Positions 61,595-64,000 of a DNA stretch of 64,000 nucleotides are shown here, piece by piece. Made by a program: the position numbers and the translations under genes. This DNA is from Rhizobium glycinendophyticum. Lineage in GTDB: Bacteria; Pseudomonadota; Alphaproteobacteria; Rhizobiales; Rhizobiaceae. The DNA is taken from the NCBI RefSeq assembly GCF_006443685.1, contig NZ_VFYP01000007.1, positions 1 through 64,000 of the forward strand, in the 5' to 3' direction. Numbering within the stretch: the first letter of the stretch is position 1; each line of letters begins with the position of its first letter. The notes beneath the pieces are model-generated. The model did no database searches, was not told where the DNA came from, and saw only the letters and a program-made list of their open reading frames with translations.

Positions 61595-62440
61595 ATGGAT
61601 GCATTGCGCGCGCGACTGACGGACCAGGCCTATGAGGAGGCCATCCGCCATTGCACCACGAGCATTCTTCCCATGCATATCGGCGAGCGGCTGATCAACA
61701 AGATCTTCGGCCGCAATCTGCAATCCCATGCCGCCGGTCTCCTCGCTGTGCTGCATTGCAAGGCAGAGCTGGGTCTGGGTCAAAGGCCGACGCTGACGCG
61801 AATCCAGGAGGAAATGGGGTCGTCACGCACGCTTTCTGCATTTTTCGCTCTGCTTAAATTTGCCGGGTATATCGAAGCGACGCCGGGAGATGACGATCGG
61901 CGCAAGAAGGTGTTGACCGCTGGCGAGCCACTTCTCGATGGTCTGAAGACCTGGCTGTCGCACCACATGAGCTGCGCTGAGGTTGCAGGTCTCCTGTCGG
62001 ACGGTTACGCCGAACGCCTGCGCAATGACAAGGACTTTGCCATTGGCTTTATCGCCTCGTCGAAACCCGTCCTTGAGCGAACGCGGGAAGCGCTCACCCG
62101 GCCCGGAGCCTGGCCCTGGTTCGACGATTTCGACTGCGGCGACAGGATCGCGCTTGCGCTGCTGCGCAGCCACTATGCCGGTGCCGACCTCGATGGTGAC
62201 CGCTGGTTTACCCTGGAATCCCGCGAACTGTCCGGGCAACTTGGTATCTCGCACTCGCATCTGCGCAATGTCGTAAATGCCGCAGAAGTGGAGGGCTACC
62301 TGCTCCAGGATCGCCAGTCGCACCGTGTGTCACTCACGCCACGAATGCTTGCGGATGTCCGCAGCTTCCACCTCGCCTTCTGGGGCTGGATCGCTGAAGC
62401 CGTCGATCAGGTCGCGGCACGGACAAGGCACAGTGCCTGA
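61595..62440 (+). CDS. winged-helix transcriptional regulator, two MarR-like halves
   Basis: This 281-residue protein has two winged-helix-like regions. The first is near 65-115 (TLTRIQEEMGSSRTLSAFFA, LLKFAGYIEATPGDDDRRKK with a MarR-like DDRRKK wing). The second is near 205-260 (SRELSGQLGISHSHLRNVVN, then AAEVEGYLLQDRQSHRVSLT). The duplication is unusual for MarR proteins. The effector is unknown. It is divergent from the acyltransferase and 96 bp ahead of the thioesterase gene. Confidence 0.75.
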   Translation: MDALRARLTDQAYEEAIRHCTTSILPMHIGERLINKIFGRNLQSHAAGLLAVLHCKAELGLGQRPTLTRIQEEMGSSRTLSAFFALLKFAGYIEATPGDDDRRKKVLTAGEPLLDGLKTWLSHHMSCAEVAGLLSDGYAERLRNDKDFAIGFIASSKPVLERTREALTRPGAWPWFDDFDCGDRIALALLRSHYAGADLDGDRWFTLESRELSGQLGISHSHLRNVVNAAEVEGYLLQDRQSHRVSLTPRMLADVRSFHLAFWGWIAEAVDQVAARTRHSA

Positions 62441-62536
62441 ACTTGAAGCAAACTTTCACTGAGAGCGGGACTAGGCAGCGGCAACGCGCTCGCCTAGCCT
62501 GTCGCAGAACACGTGACAGGGCAGGAAAGGCCGCCG

Positions 62537-63034
62537 ATGGACGAGACACATGACACGAGCCAGCTGGAAATGGTGGTGCTTATGACACCAGACATGGCAA
62601 ATTTTTCCGGCAAGGTGCATGGGGGTGCCCTGCTCAATCTTCTCGACCGCGTCGCCTATTCCTGCGCCTCCCGCTACTCACAGCAATATGCCGTCACGCT
62701 CTCGGTGGATCAGGTGGTGTTCCGCCAGCCGATCCATGTCGGCGAGCTCGTCACTTTCCGCGCCTCGATCAACCATGCCGGTCGAACGTCCATGGAGATC
62801 GGCATCCGGGTGGAGGCGGAAAACATCCGAACCGGCGAGCGACGCCACACGAATTCCTGCTATTTCACCATGGTCGCAGTGGATGCAGAAGGGAGGCCCA
62901 CCGCCGTTCCAGCTTATGAGGCGAAGACCGAAGTTCGCAAACGCCGCCAGCGCGCCGCCGAGATCCGCAGGGCGCTGAGGCTCGAATTCGAGGAGCGCTT
63001 CAGGGAGGCGGCAAGCTTGGCGCAAGAAGGCTGA
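62537..63034 (+). CDS. acyl-CoA thioesterase, hotdog fold (YciA/BACH type)
   Basis: The ATG at 62537 has AGGAAAGG ahead and gives 165 residues. It carries MVVLMTPDMANFSGKVHGGA with the catalytic Asp in LLNLLDRVAYSCASRYS, the beta-hairpin VDQVVFRQPIHVGELVTFRA, and ENIRTGERRHTNSCYFTMVA. It hydrolyses acyl-CoA esters. The C-terminal 30 residues are a charged helix rich in Arg and Glu. It converges on the flavin reductase gene. Confidence 0.9.
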   Translation: MDETHDTSQLEMVVLMTPDMANFSGKVHGGALLNLLDRVAYSCASRYSQQYAVTLSVDQVVFRQPIHVGELVTFRASINHAGRTSMEIGIRVEAENIRTGERRHTNSCYFTMVAVDAEGRPTAVPAYEAKTEVRKRRQRAAEIRRALRLEFEERFREAASLAQEG

Positions 63035-63077
63035 GGATCTCCAACTTTCGCCAGTAGCTTGATTTGTTGCGACGCTG

Positions 63078-63605
63078 TCAGCCCCTCACCGCCTGATAAC
63101 CCCGGCGGAAATAGACGAGGGCGGCGTCGCGCTGATTGGCGCGCACGTCCACCACTTCGCACATCAGGATGACATGCGTGCCAACTTCAACGGTCTCGGT
63201 GACCCGGCAATCGAAGGAGACGAGCGCGTCCTGCAAGAGGGGCGCACCGGTCATTCCGCGCGTCCAGCTGGCAGCTGCGAAGCGTTCGGCCATGGGCGTC
63301 TTGCCGCCGAAAAGCGAGGACACCGTCTCATGCCCCGGCGCCAGCGCGTTGACCGATACCACCTTGTTGGTGAGCACGGCCGGCGCTGCCGAACTCTGGC
63401 GGTTGAGGCAGACGAGCAGTGTCGGCGGATCGTCCGTCACGCTGGTAACGGCGGTCGCCGTGAAGCCAGCCGGACCTGCAGCGCCATCCGATGCAATCAC
63501 GTTCACGGCGGCGGCAAGTGACGCCATGCCTTCGCGGTAGATCTCCCGCGTGACGGGAGGAAGAGCCACGGACGGTTCAATGGGTTTTGCTTCTGTCGCT
63601 ATCAT
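63078..63605 (-). CDS. FMN-dependent flavin reductase of a two-component monooxygenase
   Basis: This 175-residue protein of the HpaC/DIM6 family contains GMASLAAAVNVIASDGAAGP, FTATAVTSVTDDPPTLLVCL, NRQSSAAPAVLTNKVVSVNA and the C-terminal VGTHVILMCEVVDVRANQRD. It reduces free flavin with NAD(P)H. The luciferase-family monooxygenase gene 48 bp upstream in transcription is its natural partner. Confidence 0.9.
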   Translation of the reverse strand: MIATEAKPIEPSVALPPVTREIYREGMASLAAAVNVIASDGAAGPAGFTATAVTSVTDDPPTLLVCLNRQSSAAPAVLTNKVVSVNALAPGHETVSSLFGGKTPMAERFAAASWTRGMTGAPLLQDALVSFDCRVTETVEVGTHVILMCEVVDVRANQRDAALVYFRRGYQAVRG

Positions 63606-63653
63606 GGCTCTCTCCTCGTCGTTTCGCCGGATCGGTTCGAGATCTGGTGTCCT

Positions 63654-64000
63654 TTAGAATTCCCGAAGGTTGTCGCGCAGCAGGTCGTGCGTATAGCGCG
63701 TGCGGGCAAGGCCCCGTTTCTGCAGCGCCGGGACCAGTCCGTCGGCCACCTCCATCAGATAACGGCGCGAGACGCGCAGCACCGGCGTCGTCACGAGGAA
63801 GCCGTCGCCGCCGACTTCGTCCATCACCTCGCCCATGCGCTCTGCCACCTGATCCGGCGTGCCGATCAATTCGACGGAGGAGACGAGACCGCCGCCGCCG
63901 GACACGACCAATTCCCGCAACGTCTTGCCGCTTCCCCATTGCTGGAACTTGTCGAGCGAGCCGGATTCGCCGTTGGTCACGAGCTTTTCCGGAAGGGGTT
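63654..64000 (-). CDS. luciferase-family FMNH2-dependent monooxygenase, C-terminus (partial)
   Basis: About 114 residues are visible before the window ends, so the start lies beyond 64000. The tail PLPEKLVTNGESGSLDKFQQ, followed by LRELVVSGGGGLVSSVELIG and TPDQVAERMGEVMDEVGGDG, matches the NtaA/SnaA/DmoA group of flavin-dependent monooxygenases, which attack chelators, sulfides or related compounds. It would use FMNH2 from the adjacent reductase. The substrate is not predictable from this part. Confidence 0.85.
   Translation of the reverse strand, partial: PLPEKLVTNGESGSLDKFQQWGSGKTLRELVVSGGGGLVSSVELIGTPDQVAERMGEVMDEVGGDGFLVTTPVLRVSRRYLMEVADGLVPALQKRGLARTRYTHDLLRDNLREF

Overview
The window looks like a high-GC alphaproteobacterial genome of the Rhizobiales (Rhizobium/Agrobacterium type). 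This is inferred from the density of ABC-transporter catabolic operons, ATGA-coupled genes and protein style, not from any marker gene. No rRNA, intact tRNA or CRISPR array was found. About 50 genes can be supported. The last one runs off the right edge.

Layout. (1) 336-8245, minus strand: a complete kdp potassium system, with a small membrane peptide followed by kdpF-A-B-C-D-E. (2) 8531-12287: a first recombination module with a PIN-domain toxin/antitoxin pair, a long hairpin and a 786-residue tyrosine-recombinase-like protein. A 21-bp sequence resembling the end of a tRNA lies at each edge. (3) 12376-29139, minus strand: a 15-gene catabolic operon in which most genes overlap or nearly touch. 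It encodes a Gfo/Idh/MocA oxidoreductase, CoA-transferase, enoyl-CoA hydratase, aldehyde dehydrogenase, sugar ABC importer, two GMC oxidoreductases, an SDR, a Dabb protein, a DUF993 aldolase-like protein, a LacI repressor and glycerate 2-kinase. One promoter with two LacI-type operators precedes it. (4) 29311-35112: a second accessory module with an ABC-ATPase relic, hipBA under three spaced operator repeats, an HNH nuclease, a paralogous recombinase and a glycosidase relic.

(5) 35718-47626: an unusual metabolic and regulatory island. One arm encodes an atypical response regulator, SDR, ThDP enzyme, class III aminotransferase and FCD-type GntR regulator. The divergent arm encodes a PotABCD-like importer, a second atypical response regulator, a PLP alpha-oxoamine synthase (the CqsA/LqsA/KBL superfamily) and a LuxR-type HTH-only protein. 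Both intergenic regions share a 16-bp motif. (6) 48322-49497: an orphan diguanylate cyclase. (7) 49764-55820: a fructosamine (Amadori product) system with substrate-binding protein, FAD amine oxidase, permease, UTRA-GntR, FrlB-like deglycase and FrlD-like kinase. TTGTC-ACAA operators occur in front of both halves, and no ABC ATPase is present. (8) 55899-59579: paoABC, a molybdenum aldehyde oxidoreductase without a visible Tat signal. (9) 59786-64000: a DUF6894 protein, a CelD-like acyltransferase divergent from a winged-helix regulator, a hotdog thioesterase, a flavin reductase and the C-terminus of a luciferase-family monooxygenase.

The best candidates for undescribed biology are three. The first is the pair of recombinase modules, with matching leader hairpins and tRNA-like flanks. 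The second is the island at 35.7-47.6 kb, which could make or consume an alpha-amino- or alpha-hydroxyketone. The third is the LacI-controlled 15-gene pathway, whose substrate cannot be read from the sequence.
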